This document shows, in pieces, positions 36,484 to 45,306 of a DNA stretch of 64,000 bases; within the stretch, counting starts at the first letter, position 1, and each line of letters opens with the position of its first letter. The position numbers and the translations under genes are program-made. The stretch comes from Paraburkholderia madseniana (GTDB lineage: Bacteria; Pseudomonadota; Gammaproteobacteria; Burkholderiales; Burkholderiaceae). Below the pieces are notes generated by a model. That model was given only the letters and a program-made list of their open reading frames with translations, was not told where the DNA came from and did not search any database. The stretch covers positions 23,105 to 87,104 of the forward strand of contig NZ_VOSW01000037.1 in the NCBI RefSeq assembly GCF_009690905.1, given 5' to 3'.

Positions 36484-37730
36484 GTGACCCCCGGGTTGTT
36501 GCGGCTCTCAGAACTGCTCTTCGACGAACTGGACAGACCGGCAATGACAATTTCACGGTAGCGGCAATGGCGGGGGCATGCGGCGGCGTGAGCCGCTGCA
36601 CTTCGGACAGCTAGCAGAACAGCGTTCAACGCTGAAACCGCCCGACTATTTCATCCCCGAATCACAAAAGCCGTGTTTCGCCTTGTGGTCTGACAGAGGC
36701 GCTCTACGTGGCGCATGGCTTAACGATAAGCGAAAGCGCTTTCGAGCGCCATACAAACAAATCTGGATTCAGAAACGTTTTTCCCGCTTTGACGTGGGTG
36801 CTTGCCGTTCAGAAATGGTGGGGCAACCGCGACTATGTGCGGAATCCCACATAGCAATAGCAAATCGCATAGCGGTTATCGTGCAACGGATGCCGCGCCG
36901 TCGAATCAGCGTGTCTCAAGCTTGCGACACATTGGGCAGCGGCTGCCAAGGGTGCTTCGTGGCCCGAAGCATCGGCATATTTGACCGGGCTACGCCGCAA
37001 AGCGCGGCCGGACGTGGTCCGAAGAAGCGAGCATCCGGTCCTGCAAACAGGGAGATCCTTCCGCACTGCGTTAGAGGGTGAACCCCTCGCGTGTCGAATC
37101 CGAATCAAGTGTGACGAAAGGCCGGGTCCGGCGAGACGCGTTGCAGCACAAATCACGGTGCGACAAGGGATTGAAGGTGCATGGCACAGCCATTGCAATA
37201 GGAGCCTCACAAGGAAATGCGTTGCCGCCTGGTTCCTGAGGCTCGGGGAAGCAGCAGCCGGAGCCCGGCGGCAAACATAGTCTTCGTGAGCACGGCCGGG
37301 GAAGCCGATGTGTCTTGCGAGGGTGCGGCGGGGCCACTGAAAAACGGATGTCAAAAAAAACGGGGGGAATGATCGATACGGGGTATCGGCCATTCGTCAC
37401 CGGACAACGTGAAGCACTGACCTCGCCACTTTTTCCGTCATATTGGACGGACTCGAAGTCGACGGCCGAAATGGATGGCCGAAGTCGACCGCAAGAATGA
37501 CAGGCACCGCGCTCGGGCAATTTGCGGGCACGCGACGTACAAAACAGGGAAGGGGCAGCGCACGGTAAGGACCGGCCGGCGCGAAGAAGCGGGGAGGAAC
37601 GGCCTGAGTCTCCATAGAGGGGCGCACGCTACGAGGTGAACCGGGCGCCGTGCCCGCGCACTAGCGCGGGCACGGCTTACCTGGATACGGCCTTGAATGG
37701 CCCATCAAGCGGAATCAAGCGGGGGGTGTC
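36484..37730. other. 1.25-kb intergenic region, regulatory
   Basis: No convincing gene; ORFs of 160-190 codons on both strands lack ribosome binding sites and recognisable content. It is AT-richer at 36640-36870. It contains a 14-bp palindrome CGAAAGCGCTTTCG (36731-36744), an inverted repeat CTATGTG/CACATAG (36833-36839 and 36848-36854), GAGGG-N5-CCCTC (37074-37088), a σ54 promoter (37182-37197) and a hairpin GAGCCTCA/TGAGGCTC (37202-37209 and 37237-37244). A 51-codon ORF at 37217-37372 is possible but weak. Confidence 0.5.
37182..37197 (+). promoter_or_regulatory. σ54 promoter upstream of the small gene and cpaE
   Basis: TGGCAC-AGCCA-TTGCA has full -24 and -12 elements with GG and GC 12 bases apart. 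Predicted start is near 37208, facing right towards the genes at 37731 and 38081. The long leader (about 520 bases) begins with an inverted repeat at 37202-37244. The divergent activator gene at 35047-36483 is the obvious candidate partner. Confidence 0.75.
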
Positions 37731-38018
37731 ATGAAAACGATCAGCAAGCCGGTTGCATTGCGGCTGGACCAGCACACCACGGCGCACGGCGCCGGTTTCT
37801 CCTACCAACTTCACTTTGCGCGGCAGCGACCCTTGTTCGCCGCGCCGTCGGCCGACCTGCTCACGCTGGTGATCGCCGAGGCGATGAAACGCAAGGCTCA
37901 GGCCGAGATCCAACGCGACGTATTGCGCGAGGCGATCTACGAGATCCCGGTTTCGACCGAACGAGGCCACGATCGGGCTCTGGACATCTACCAATCCGAT
38001 CCCGACGACTACACCTGA
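37731..38018 (+). CDS. Hypothetical protein, 95 residues
   Basis: I do not recognise this protein. It has a strong ribosome binding site (GGGGGG, 5-8 bases before the ATG). It is soluble and has no signal peptide. The middle part (LLTLVIAEAMKRKAQAEIQRDVLREAI) is predicted helical and could form a short coiled coil. It is 62 bp upstream of the cpaE-like gene and in the same direction, downstream of the σ54 promoter, so the two are probably co-transcribed. Confidence 0.6.
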   Translation: MKTISKPVALRLDQHTTAHGAGFSYQLHFARQRPLFAAPSADLLTLVIAEAMKRKAQAEIQRDVLREAIYEIPVSTERGHDRALDIYQSDPDDYT

Positions 38019-38080
38019 ATGTCGACTGTTATTGACGCGGCCTTGCCTACGGGAAGGCCTTAGTCCGGCGGAGACCCGAC

Positions 38081-39283
38081 ATGATCGACATCTTCCTGAT
38101 TTCGTCCAGCGCGGAGCGCGCGCCGCATATCGTCGCGCGCCTCGAAGAAAGCGGCGTGGCGCATTGCCTGCGCACCGCTTACTGCACGGCACGGCAACTG
38201 CGCACGCACGCCCGCGCAATCAGGAGCGCCGACCTGCTGATCGTCGACGACGTCGATCTGAGCGCGCACGAGCTGGACGGCGTCGAGGAGGCGCTGGCCT
38301 GCTCGCCTGCTTTGCATTGCATGCTGGTTACGCAGGCGCCGTCCGCTGCTTTGCTGACCGCGGCGATGCGCGTCGGCGTGCGGCAGGTGCTGTCATGGCC
38401 GTTGGATGCATACAAGGTCGCCACCGTGCTCACGCATATCGCCGCGAAAAAAAGTGCGGGCATGCGCCGTGCCGGGCGGGTCGTCTCGTTCGCATCGTGC
38501 AAGGGCGGCAGCGGCACCACGCTGATCGCTGTAAATCTCGCGTGGTCGCTCGCCGCACTGCGCGACAGGCGCGTGTTGCTGATCGATCTCAGCCAGCAAT
38601 TCGCCGACGCCAGCCTGCTGATGGCCAACAAACCGCCACCCGCGACGCTCTCCGATCTGTGCTCGCGGATCGACCAGCTCGACGCCGCTTTGCTGGACGC
38701 CTGCGTGATGCGCGTCCACGCGAACCTCGACGTGCTGGCGGGGGCCGGCGACCCGCTGAAGGCCGCCGAACTGCGGCCCGAGCAACTGAAGCAGATTCTC
38801 ACGCTGGCGCGCGAGCGGTACGACGCGGTGCTGATCGACATCGGCCAAAGCCTCAATTCGGTGACGATCCATGCACTCGATCACAGCGATGCAATCTGCA
38901 TGGTGGTGCGGCAAAACCTGCTTTACCTGCACGGCGGCCGCCGGATGCTCGATATTTTCAAGGAATTGGGCTATCCGCCCGGCAAGGTGCGGGTTGTGGT
39001 GAATCAATACGACAAGAACGCGTGCATCAACCTGCCGACGCTCGAACGGACGCTCGGCGCGACGGTCGCGCACCAGCTTCCGCGTGACGAAAAGCAGGTC
39101 GACGAGGCGCTCAACCGCAGTGTGCCGCTCGTCACTTCCGCCCACGACAGCGCGCTGGCGCAAGGCATCCGCCTGCTCGGCGATATGCTGTGGCCGCCCA
39201 TCGCCGAGCCCCGCAAAGGGATGCTCGGCCGCCTGTTTGCTGCGCGGCCGACCGTGCCGCCGCAACTGAAGCCGGGGCACTGA
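38081..39283 (+). CDS. cpaE: CpaE/TadZ-like ATPase
   Basis: 400 residues. An N-terminal receiver-like domain (DIFLISSSAERA, DLLIVDDVDL) is followed by a MinD/ParA-type ATPase: deviant P-loop CKGGSGTT (141-147; the second Lys is replaced, as in CpaE), LLIDLSQQF, YDAVLIDIGQSLN and VRVVVNQYDKN. CpaE/TadZ proteins place the Tad/Flp pilus machine at the cell pole. No other Tad genes are present in the window, so this is an orphan. Good GGAG site before the ATG. Probably expressed from the σ54 promoter. Confidence 0.88.
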   Translation: MIDIFLISSSAERAPHIVARLEESGVAHCLRTAYCTARQLRTHARAIRSADLLIVDDVDLSAHELDGVEEALACSPALHCMLVTQAPSAALLTAAMRVGVRQVLSWPLDAYKVATVLTHIAAKKSAGMRRAGRVVSFASCKGGSGTTLIAVNLAWSLAALRDRRVLLIDLSQQFADASLLMANKPPPATLSDLCSRIDQLDAALLDACVMRVHANLDVLAGAGDPLKAAELRPEQLKQILTLARERYDAVLIDIGQSLNSVTIHALDHSDAICMVVRQNLLYLHGGRRMLDIFKELGYPPGKVRVVVNQYDKNACINLPTLERTLGATVAHQLPRDEKQVDEALNRSVPLVTSAHDSALAQGIRLLGDMLWPPIAEPRKGMLGRLFAARPTVPPQLKPGH

Positions 39284-39445
39284 GCCAATCCGACCACCGG
39301 GAGTCGCGCGCCGGAATTGAATCCCGGCGAGCGTGGCATGATATGGACATTCGGCTGGTGTGGCTGCTACGCTGCGACACTGACGGACCGGAAGCCTTTA
39401 TGCAGCGGGCTTGAAAAATAATTCGCATATCGAAATGAGTATGCC

Positions 39446-40183
39446 ATGACAAAGACCACATCCTCGCGGGTATTCGATAGTGAGGGCCGTCTGCAGGATG
39501 CCGCGAACGGCGAGCCAGCGGGAGCAGTACCTCGCGTAGATGATCTGGGCGACGTGACGCCGGCCGGCGGCATGCGCGAAGCGTTGACCGAAATCCTCGC
39601 ACGCGCTGCCGCGGCGCTCATGTTGAGCATCTTCACTTACGCGGCGGTCAAGCAATGGCTCGCGGCGCCCACACGGATCACCTTGCTGCTGCTCGTGGTA
39701 AGTGCGTTCATGACCTTGGGGTTGTCGCTATTTGCGCGGGTGCCCATCCACCGTGACTGGACGCCTTTCGCTTTCATCTGCTCGGTGGGCGGCACGTTCT
39801 ATTTTCTTGCTGTGCGGCTTTCGCCCGGCACCCAACTTATTCTGGAGGCGGCCGGCGCGTCGTTGCAATTGCTGGGGATTTTCTGGCAACTGTTTGCGAA
39901 GGTGTCGCTGCGCAGGTCGTTCGGCATTTTGCCCGCCAATCGCGGGGTTGTTTCCCGCGGGGCTTACCGGTTCGTGCGCCATCCCATGTACCTGGGGTAT
40001 TTCGTGACGGACGTCGGTTTTTTGCTGGCGAACTTCGGGATTCAGAACGTGATCGTCTACGGATGCCAGTTTGCGCTGCAGGTTGGACGCATTGTGCGGG
40101 AGGAGCGGCTCCTGTCCGACGACGAGCGGTATCGGACGTACAGAGGTAAGGTGCGGTTCAGGGTGATTCCGGGCGTGTTTTGA
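39446..40183 (+). CDS. Isoprenylcysteine/phospholipid methyltransferase-family membrane protein
   Basis: A 245-residue inner-membrane protein with about five hydrophobic helices. The C-terminal RGAYRFVRHPMYLGYFVTD, then VREERLLSDDERYRTYRGKV is the S-adenosylmethionine-binding signature of the ICMT/PEMT family. The N-terminal 45 residues are polar and variable. The bacterial substrates of this family are mostly unknown. It stands alone between cpaE and nadV. Confidence 0.87.
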   Translation: MTKTTSSRVFDSEGRLQDAANGEPAGAVPRVDDLGDVTPAGGMREALTEILARAAAALMLSIFTYAAVKQWLAAPTRITLLLLVVSAFMTLGLSLFARVPIHRDWTPFAFICSVGGTFYFLAVRLSPGTQLILEAAGASLQLLGIFWQLFAKVSLRRSFGILPANRGVVSRGAYRFVRHPMYLGYFVTDVGFLLANFGIQNVIVYGCQFALQVGRIVREERLLSDDERYRTYRGKVRFRVIPGVF

Positions 40184-40296
40184 CGGTGTATCGTGTAGTT
40201 ATTCTTACGGTGCAAGCCGCAATGAGCGGCGATCAACGGCAAAACCCCAACCCGCCTGATTACCTTTGAGCGATCCGCACGAGCGCAACATCATCC

Positions 40297-41739
40297 ATGC
40301 AAAACGATATAAATCCGTTCATCGACATGGCGTCGATCCTGTCCAATCCGATCCTCAACACGGATTCGTACAAGGCGTCGCACTACCTGCAATATCCGCC
40401 GGAAGCGTCGGCGATGTTTTCATACATCGAGTCGCGCGGCGGACGTTATGACCGCACGCTGTTCTTTGGCCTTCAGATGCTGATCAAGGAGTATCTGTGC
40501 CGCCCCATTACCGCCGGGATGATCGAGCAGGCGAAGGCGTTTTTCACGGCGCATGGCGAACCGTTCAACGAAGCCGGCTGGCGTTACATCGTCGAACACT
40601 ACGACGGCTATCTGCCGGTGCGGATTCGCGCGGTGCCGGAAGGCTCGGTCGTGCCCACGCACAACGTTCTGGTTACGGTCGAATGCGACGATCCGCAGGT
40701 GTTCTGGCTGGCCTCGTATCTGGAAACGATGCTGATGCGCGTGTGGTATCCGATTACAGTCGCGACGCAAAGCTGGCATCTGCGCAATACGATCCGCGCG
40801 TATCTGGAGAAAAGCAGCGACGACCTCACGCAGTTGCCATTCAAACTGCACGATTTCGGCGCGCGCGGGGTGTCGAGCGCGGAGTCGGCGGCGATTGGCG
40901 GCTCGGCGCATCTTGTCAGCTTCATGGGCTCGGACACGGTGCTTGGCGTGGTTGCGGCGAACCACTACTACAACGAGCCAATGGCGGCGTTTTCGGTGCC
41001 GGCCGCGGAGCACAGCACGATCACATCATGGGGGCGCGAGCGTGAAACCGACGCATTCCGCAACATGATCGAGAAGTTCGGCAAGCCGGGGGCGATCGTT
41101 TCGGTGGTGTCCGATTCCTACGACCTGTTCGCCGCGCTCGAGGTATGGGGCACGGAGTTAAAGCAGGCGGTGCTCGATTCTGGCGGCACGCTGGTGATCC
41201 GGCCTGACTCCGGCGATCCGCTGACGATTGTCCTGCAGACCATGCGGGCGCTCGAGGCGTCGTTCGGCTCGACGGTGAACGGCAAGGGGCGGCGCGTGCT
41301 CAATCACGTGCGCGTGATTCAGGGCGATGGCGTGAATCCGGATTCGATCGAGGCGATCCTGGCGGGCATGGATGAGGCCGGCTTTGCGGCCGACAACATC
41401 GTCTTCGGCATGGGGGGCGCTTTGTTGCAGCAGATCAACCGCGATACACAGCGGTTCGCCATGAAGTGTTCGGCCATCCGGCTTGGGGACGAATGGCATG
41501 ACGTACACAAGGACCCGGTCACGGATGCAGGCAAGCGGTCGATGAAAGGGCGGCTTACGTTGCTGGTGAACCGTCACACAGGCGAGTATCGGACGGTGAC
41601 GTTGCCGGTGGTGTGGGATGACCGCACTGTTGAAGGGGATTGGGACGAGGCGCTCGTCACGGTTTTCGATTCTGGAAAATTGCTCGTGGATATGGCGTTT
41701 TCCGAAGTCCGGAAGAGGGCTCACGCGGGTGAGGCTTAG
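40297..41739 (+). CDS. nadV: Nicotinamide phosphoribosyltransferase
   Basis: 480 residues. The enzyme joins nicotinamide and PRPP to make NMN, recycling NAD. Matches to NAMPT/NadV: NPILNTDSYKASHYLQYPP at the N-terminus, HDFGARGVSS, AAEHSTITSWG (catalytic His), SVVSDSYDLF, LVIRPDSGDP and IQGDGVNPD (phosphoribosyl-binding). Its length is typical of NadV and longer than nicotinate phosphoribosyltransferases. A usual partner, a Nudix (nrtR) gene, is not adjacent. An alternative internal Met at codon 11 also fits. Confidence 0.93.
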   Translation: MQNDINPFIDMASILSNPILNTDSYKASHYLQYPPEASAMFSYIESRGGRYDRTLFFGLQMLIKEYLCRPITAGMIEQAKAFFTAHGEPFNEAGWRYIVEHYDGYLPVRIRAVPEGSVVPTHNVLVTVECDDPQVFWLASYLETMLMRVWYPITVATQSWHLRNTIRAYLEKSSDDLTQLPFKLHDFGARGVSSAESAAIGGSAHLVSFMGSDTVLGVVAANHYYNEPMAAFSVPAAEHSTITSWGRERETDAFRNMIEKFGKPGAIVSVVSDSYDLFAALEVWGTELKQAVLDSGGTLVIRPDSGDPLTIVLQTMRALEASFGSTVNGKGRRVLNHVRVIQGDGVNPDSIEAILAGMDEAGFAADNIVFGMGGALLQQINRDTQRFAMKCSAIRLGDEWHDVHKDPVTDAGKRSMKGRLTLLVNRHTGEYRTVTLPVVWDDRTVEGDWDEALVTVFDSGKLLVDMAFSEVRKRAHAGEA

Positions 41740-41811
41740 ACGGATGTCTGTTTCCGGCAACGGCGGAGGCCGGGCCGTCATGCCGCTGCCAGAGCCAAAC
41801 CAAACGACGCG

Positions 41812-43686
41812 TCAGCTCACAATCCAGACCGACACGCCGGAACCGTCAATATCAATCCGGCAAGGGCTGCCTTCCCGCAACCGGGCATCTTCGTTCGCGA
41901 TATCGAAGCGCACCCCCGCGATATTCAGGCGGACATACCGCTCGCCGCGCCGTAACTCGACCGCGTCGACCATGCCGGCATAGGCGCCATCGGCCGAAAT
42001 AGCCACGGCGTGGGAAGAGATGCGCCACATCACCCGTTGCCCGGCAGGAATGGCAAAACCGCTATCACCGGTCTCGATCGCCAACTCATTGCCAATCTCG
42101 ACTCGCCCAGGCAGAGTCATCAAACCCTCGCCGACGTTGTGCAAACCGAGCAATTCGGCAACCCGCATCGAAGCCGGCCGTTCGAACACCCCATCGATGG
42201 AACCCGCCTGCAGCACGCGCCCCTGTTCGACAACCAGAACCTCGTCGGCAAGTAAAGCCGCTTCGTCGGGATCGTGCGTGACGATGATGGTCACCGCCGC
42301 AATCTCGCGCTGCAACGCCCGCAGCGACTGCTGCAACCGACGCCGCCGCGGCGTATCGAGTGCAGCGAACGGCTCATCGAACAGCAGCAATTCGCTATGA
42401 CGCGTGAGCGCCCGCGCCAGCGCCACACGTTGCCGCTGACCGAACGACAATTGATGCGGTAAGCGCGCAACCAGTTGCGCGAGGCCGAGATGATCGCGCC
42501 AGTAACGTGCGCTGGCTGCATCGGCGTCGACGGGAAACGCGAGTTGCTGCGCCACCGTCATGTGCGGGAACAAACCGTAATCTTGCGGCATATAACCGAT
42601 CTGGCGGCGCTCGGGCGGCAGCGCGCTCAAGTCAGTTGCGCCGAGCCGAACGGAACAGGATGCGTTGGATTCGAGCCCTGCAATCAGACGTAATGCCAGT
42701 GATTTGCCGGAGCCCGACGGGCCGATGATCGCAAGCCGTCGCGTGGCAGGCGTCCACGCTATGTCGAGTTCGAACGCGCCCAAGCGGCGCTGCAAATGAA
42801 AGGCTAGACGACGATCGGAAGTTTCGCCCCGGCGTGCCGTCAGATCCGTGCCGGGTTCCAGCGAGTCGTCGCCGTTTTCGGTTTGTTCAAACGAGGTTTT
42901 CTGCCGAAGGCTATAAATCGACAACGCCGCGCAGACAATCGCAATCGCGAGCGTCGGCAGCAGCAGGGGCATCATCGCCGGCAGGCCTTGGCCACCGAAT
43001 ACGACGTACGTGTACACCGGCAGCGAATAGGGGTGATAGGCCACCATCACCGTCGCGCCGAATTCGCCGAACGCACGCAACCACGCCAGCGCAAGTCCCG
43101 CGCGAATCGCCGGCCAGGCAACCGGCAACATTACGCGGAAGAAGCGGCTGCTTGCATGATGGCCGAGCGTCGCGGCCACGTCGTCGAGCACGGGGTCCAC
43201 GGCGGTGAACGCCGATTTCGCGGCGATGATCAGGAAGGGCGCGGCCACGAAGATTTCCGCGAGCACGATGCCGGCAAACGAATCTGTCAGCGCCCCGCTG
43301 GTGAAGCGGCCGACCCAGCTATAGGGCCCAAGCAGAAACAGCAGCAGCACGCCGCTCGTGAGTGGCGGCAAGGCGAGTGGTAACTGCACGACGAAGCCGA
43401 GCAGCGCCATCTTGCGCGAGTTCGAGCGCGCCAGAAAATAGCCGAGCGCCACGCCGCCGAGCAGAATCACGAACGAGGCCACGCTGGCGCTCGCCGCCGA
43501 TATGCCGACCGCCGACCACACCGCGCGCCAATCGACATTCGGCCAATCGGCCGCGCCGAGTTGCGGCACGCTCGCGATAAACGGCGCGCACAAATAGACG
43601 GCAAGCAGCGCGGCCAGCCACAGCAGGGGTCGCGCGGCGGAGCGCTTCACCGCCTGTTTCACCGCCTGTTCCACCGCCTGTTCCAC
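41812..43686 (-). CDS. Fused molybdate/tungstate ABC permease-ATPase
   Basis: 624 residues combining what are usually two proteins. Residues 15-265 are an ABC permease with six hydrophobic helices and the EAA loop (DVAATLGHHASSRFFRVMLPVAWPAI), like ModB/WtpB. Residues 295-500 are an ABC ATPase: Walker A GPSGSGKS, signature LSFGQRQR, Walker B LLLFDEPFAALD and switch His in VTHDPDEA. The last 100 residues look like a TOBE/Mo-binding domain. It begins 4 bp after the binding-protein gene. The start is ambiguous: four GTG codons recur every 12 bp from 43686. Substrate assigned from the partner protein and ModE-like gene. Confidence 0.9.
   Translation of the reverse strand: MEQAVEQAVKQAVKRSAARPLLWLAALLAVYLCAPFIASVPQLGAADWPNVDWRAVWSAVGISAASASVASFVILLGGVALGYFLARSNSRKMALLGFVVQLPLALPPLTSGVLLLFLLGPYSWVGRFTSGALTDSFAGIVLAEIFVAAPFLIIAAKSAFTAVDPVLDDVAATLGHHASSRFFRVMLPVAWPAIRAGLALAWLRAFGEFGATVMVAYHPYSLPVYTYVVFGGQGLPAMMPLLLPTLAIAIVCAALSIYSLRQKTSFEQTENGDDSLEPGTDLTARRGETSDRRLAFHLQRRLGAFELDIAWTPATRRLAIIGPSGSGKSLALRLIAGLESNASCSVRLGATDLSALPPERRQIGYMPQDYGLFPHMTVAQQLAFPVDADAASARYWRDHLGLAQLVARLPHQLSFGQRQRVALARALTRHSELLLFDEPFAALDTPRRRRLQQSLRALQREIAAVTIIVTHDPDEAALLADEVLVVEQGRVLQAGSIDGVFERPASMRVAELLGLHNVGEGLMTLPGRVEIGNELAIETGDSGFAIPAGQRVMWRISSHAVAISADGAYAGMVDAVELRRGERYVRLNIAGVRFDIANEDARLREGSPCRIDIDGSGVSVWIVS
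43639..43686 (-). repeat. 12-bp tandem repeat at the permease-ATPase start
   Basis: About four units of a 12-bp repeat (reading GTGGAACAGGCG or GTGAAACAGGCG on the minus strand) encode V(E/K)QA repeats. Each unit carries a GTG, so the possible start codon is reiterated. Unit gain or loss would keep frame. Confidence 0.8.
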
Positions 43687-43690
43687 CGCT

Positions 43691-44566
43691 TTATTGCGCG
43701 GCGTCGATCACGGCTTGCACCGAAGGCGGCATGGCTTGCACATTGCCGGTAACGGTCGGTTTGATGACGTCCACGCCGTGTTGCTTGAGCAACGCGCGGC
43801 CTTGCGCGCTCAGCAGGAAGTCGACGAAGCTGCTCGCACCCGCATGGTTCGGTGCATCGCTGAGGATCGTCAGCGTGTAGCTCGCTTTGGCCTGCAATTC
43901 GGGCGCCGGACGGAGCGCCGGAATTTTGAGGTCGGACGTTTCGGTCGAATAGAAGAAGCCGGCATCGAGCTGGCCGGATTGCAGGCGGCCCACCAGCGTT
44001 TCTTCAGGCAAAACCTGCTCGGGATTTTCCGCGTCGCCAAGCGTCTTCTCGACGAGGTCCGGCTGATGGTAGAGCTTCGCGGCCTTCGTCATCATCTCGA
44101 CGGTGAATGCACCCTTCGGATCGAGCTTCGGATCGGTACGGCCGATACGGATGCCCGGCTCCTGCAACACCTGATCCCAGCGCTTGTTCTTGAAGTCCGC
44201 AGCAAACTTGCTTTGCGGGTTATAGCCGATCATCAACGGCGATTCGGCGAAGTTCACGTACCACGTGACGTGGTCGCCGTTCGCCTGACCCATCAGGTTG
44301 GTGTTCACCTTCGGGCTCGCGCTGATGAACACGTCGCCGCGGCGCAGCTTGCCCTTGATCTCGTTGGCGATCTTGTTCGAGCCCGCTGCATAGCCGCGGA
44401 AGTGCTGGCCGGTGGCCTTTTCGAAGGCCGGCCCCACGCTGCGCTCCATCAGATTGACGAGCGAACCGGCGTACAGCACGTTGACCGTGTCGTCCTGCGC
44501 GAAGGCGGGCGCGGCCGTCACCACGCCGGCGACGACCACGAAAGAAGCAAGCAGCTTGCGAATCAT
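43691..44566 (-). CDS. modA: Molybdate/tungstate-binding periplasmic protein (WtpA/ModA-like)
   Basis: 291 residues. Signal peptide MIRKLLASFVVVAGVVTAAPAFA, cleaved near AFA/Q. The mature protein is a type II periplasmic binding protein: VLYAGSLVNLME, AAGSNKIANEI, GDVFISASPKV, GRTDPKLDPKGAF. The YAGSL and GRTDPKLDPKG segments are closer to the WtpA (tungstate/molybdate) type than to E. coli ModA. It delivers oxyanion to the fused permease-ATPase encoded 4 bp downstream. A ModE-like box lies 17 bp upstream of the ATG. Confidence 0.9.
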   Translation of the reverse strand: MIRKLLASFVVVAGVVTAAPAFAQDDTVNVLYAGSLVNLMERSVGPAFEKATGQHFRGYAAGSNKIANEIKGKLRRGDVFISASPKVNTNLMGQANGDHVTWYVNFAESPLMIGYNPQSKFAADFKNKRWDQVLQEPGIRIGRTDPKLDPKGAFTVEMMTKAAKLYHQPDLVEKTLGDAENPEQVLPEETLVGRLQSGQLDAGFFYSTETSDLKIPALRPAPELQAKASYTLTILSDAPNHAGASSFVDFLLSAQGRALLKQHGVDVIKPTVTGNVQAMPPSVQAVIDAAQ

Positions 44567-44582
44567 GCGATTAACCCCGGTA

Positions 44583-44606
44583 CGTTATTAAGAGCGCTAT
44601 ATTACG
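44583..44606 (-). promoter_or_regulatory. ModE-like box 1, upstream of modA
   Basis: CGTTATTA-N8-ATATTACG. Compared with the ModE operator pattern CGNTATAT-N8-ATATANCG it matches 12 or 13 of 16 informative positions. It ends 17 bp before modA, suited to repression when molybdate is plentiful. Confidence 0.6.
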
Positions 44607-44741
44607 ACGCCATCGCATTGCGTTGTGGGTCGCTGCGCGCTCCGTGTGGTCAATAGATGTGGACGACGCCGGCGGAGTGGCCGATATGCCTGGCGATATA
44701 TTGCGTATCGATGCGGTTTTGCACCGAGGCGGCCATCGCAG

Positions 44742-44765
44742 CGTAATATACACACGGAAATAACG
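44742..44765 (+). promoter_or_regulatory. ModE-like box 2, upstream of the Moco-domain gene
   Basis: CGTAATAT-N8-AAATAACG, one mismatch per half-site against the pattern. It lies 43 bp before the start of the sulfite-oxidase-fold gene, on the other side of the same divergent region as box 1. A further half-site, GGCGATATATT, is at about 44690. Confidence 0.6.
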
Positions 44766-44808
44766 AGTGAACAAGCTGCTCAGGCTTCAATGCTGGAGAT
44801 AACCGCGT

Positions 44809-45297
44809 ATGGATAGTGTGAATGTGATTGCCGCGCCTGCCGTCGAAAGTGCGCTCGTCCTGAGCGGACGGTTCCAGCGGACGCTGTCTTTCGACCTCGA
44901 GCGGCTCAAGGGTTACGAAAGCGTGCTAGCCAGGCCATTCGATCTGCGTTGCTACACGACGAATCGGTTCATCCGCAGCGTTGAGCCGTACCGCGGTGTG
45001 CGTCTGACGACCTTGATCTCGGAAGCGGGTTTGCCGAACGAGGTGCCGGGCGAGTTCAAGCGTACGGTGTTCGTGGCGGTGGGGCACGATGGCTACGTCG
45101 TGACATTCTCGTGGCATGAACTGTTCAACACGCCGGTCGGCGAGAACGTGCTGGTTGCTTACGAATGCGATGGCGGCGCGCTAAATGCTGAAGACGGTGC
45201 GCCGATTCTGTTTTCCGGTTCGGACATTCTGCCCGCGCCACGCCACGTCAAACGGCTCGCGCGTATCGAGGCGCATGTTTTGAAGCCTTTGGCGTAG
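44809..45297 (+). CDS. Short sulfite-oxidase-fold (Moco-binding) protein
   Basis: 162 residues resembling the molybdopterin-binding domain of sulfite oxidase/YedY (PF00174 type). Seen: FDLRCYTTNRFIRSVEPYRGVRLTTLI, where the Cys sits as the Mo-ligand Cys of the family, then FVAVGHDGYVVTFSWHEL, ENVLVAYECDGGAL and HVKRLARIEAHVL. There is no signal peptide or Tat motif and no dimerisation domain, so it is short and cytoplasmic. It may bind cofactor, or have lost catalysis and act as a sensor or carrier. It is first in the rightward operon with the NifQ-like and ModE-like genes. Confidence 0.78.
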   Translation: MDSVNVIAAPAVESALVLSGRFQRTLSFDLERLKGYESVLARPFDLRCYTTNRFIRSVEPYRGVRLTTLISEAGLPNEVPGEFKRTVFVAVGHDGYVVTFSWHELFNTPVGENVLVAYECDGGALNAEDGAPILFSGSDILPAPRHVKRLARIEAHVLKPLA

Positions 45298-45306
45298 GTG
45301 ATTCGA

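Noticed and set aside
36578..37393. ORFs of 167 and 186 codons on opposite strands in the long gap
   Set aside because: They lack ribosome binding sites and recognisable content, and they overlap regulatory repeats. I treat the region as non-coding.
44686..44712. A fifth ModE-like box around 44690
   Set aside because: Only one half-site (GGCGATATATT) is good; the partner half at the right spacing does not match.
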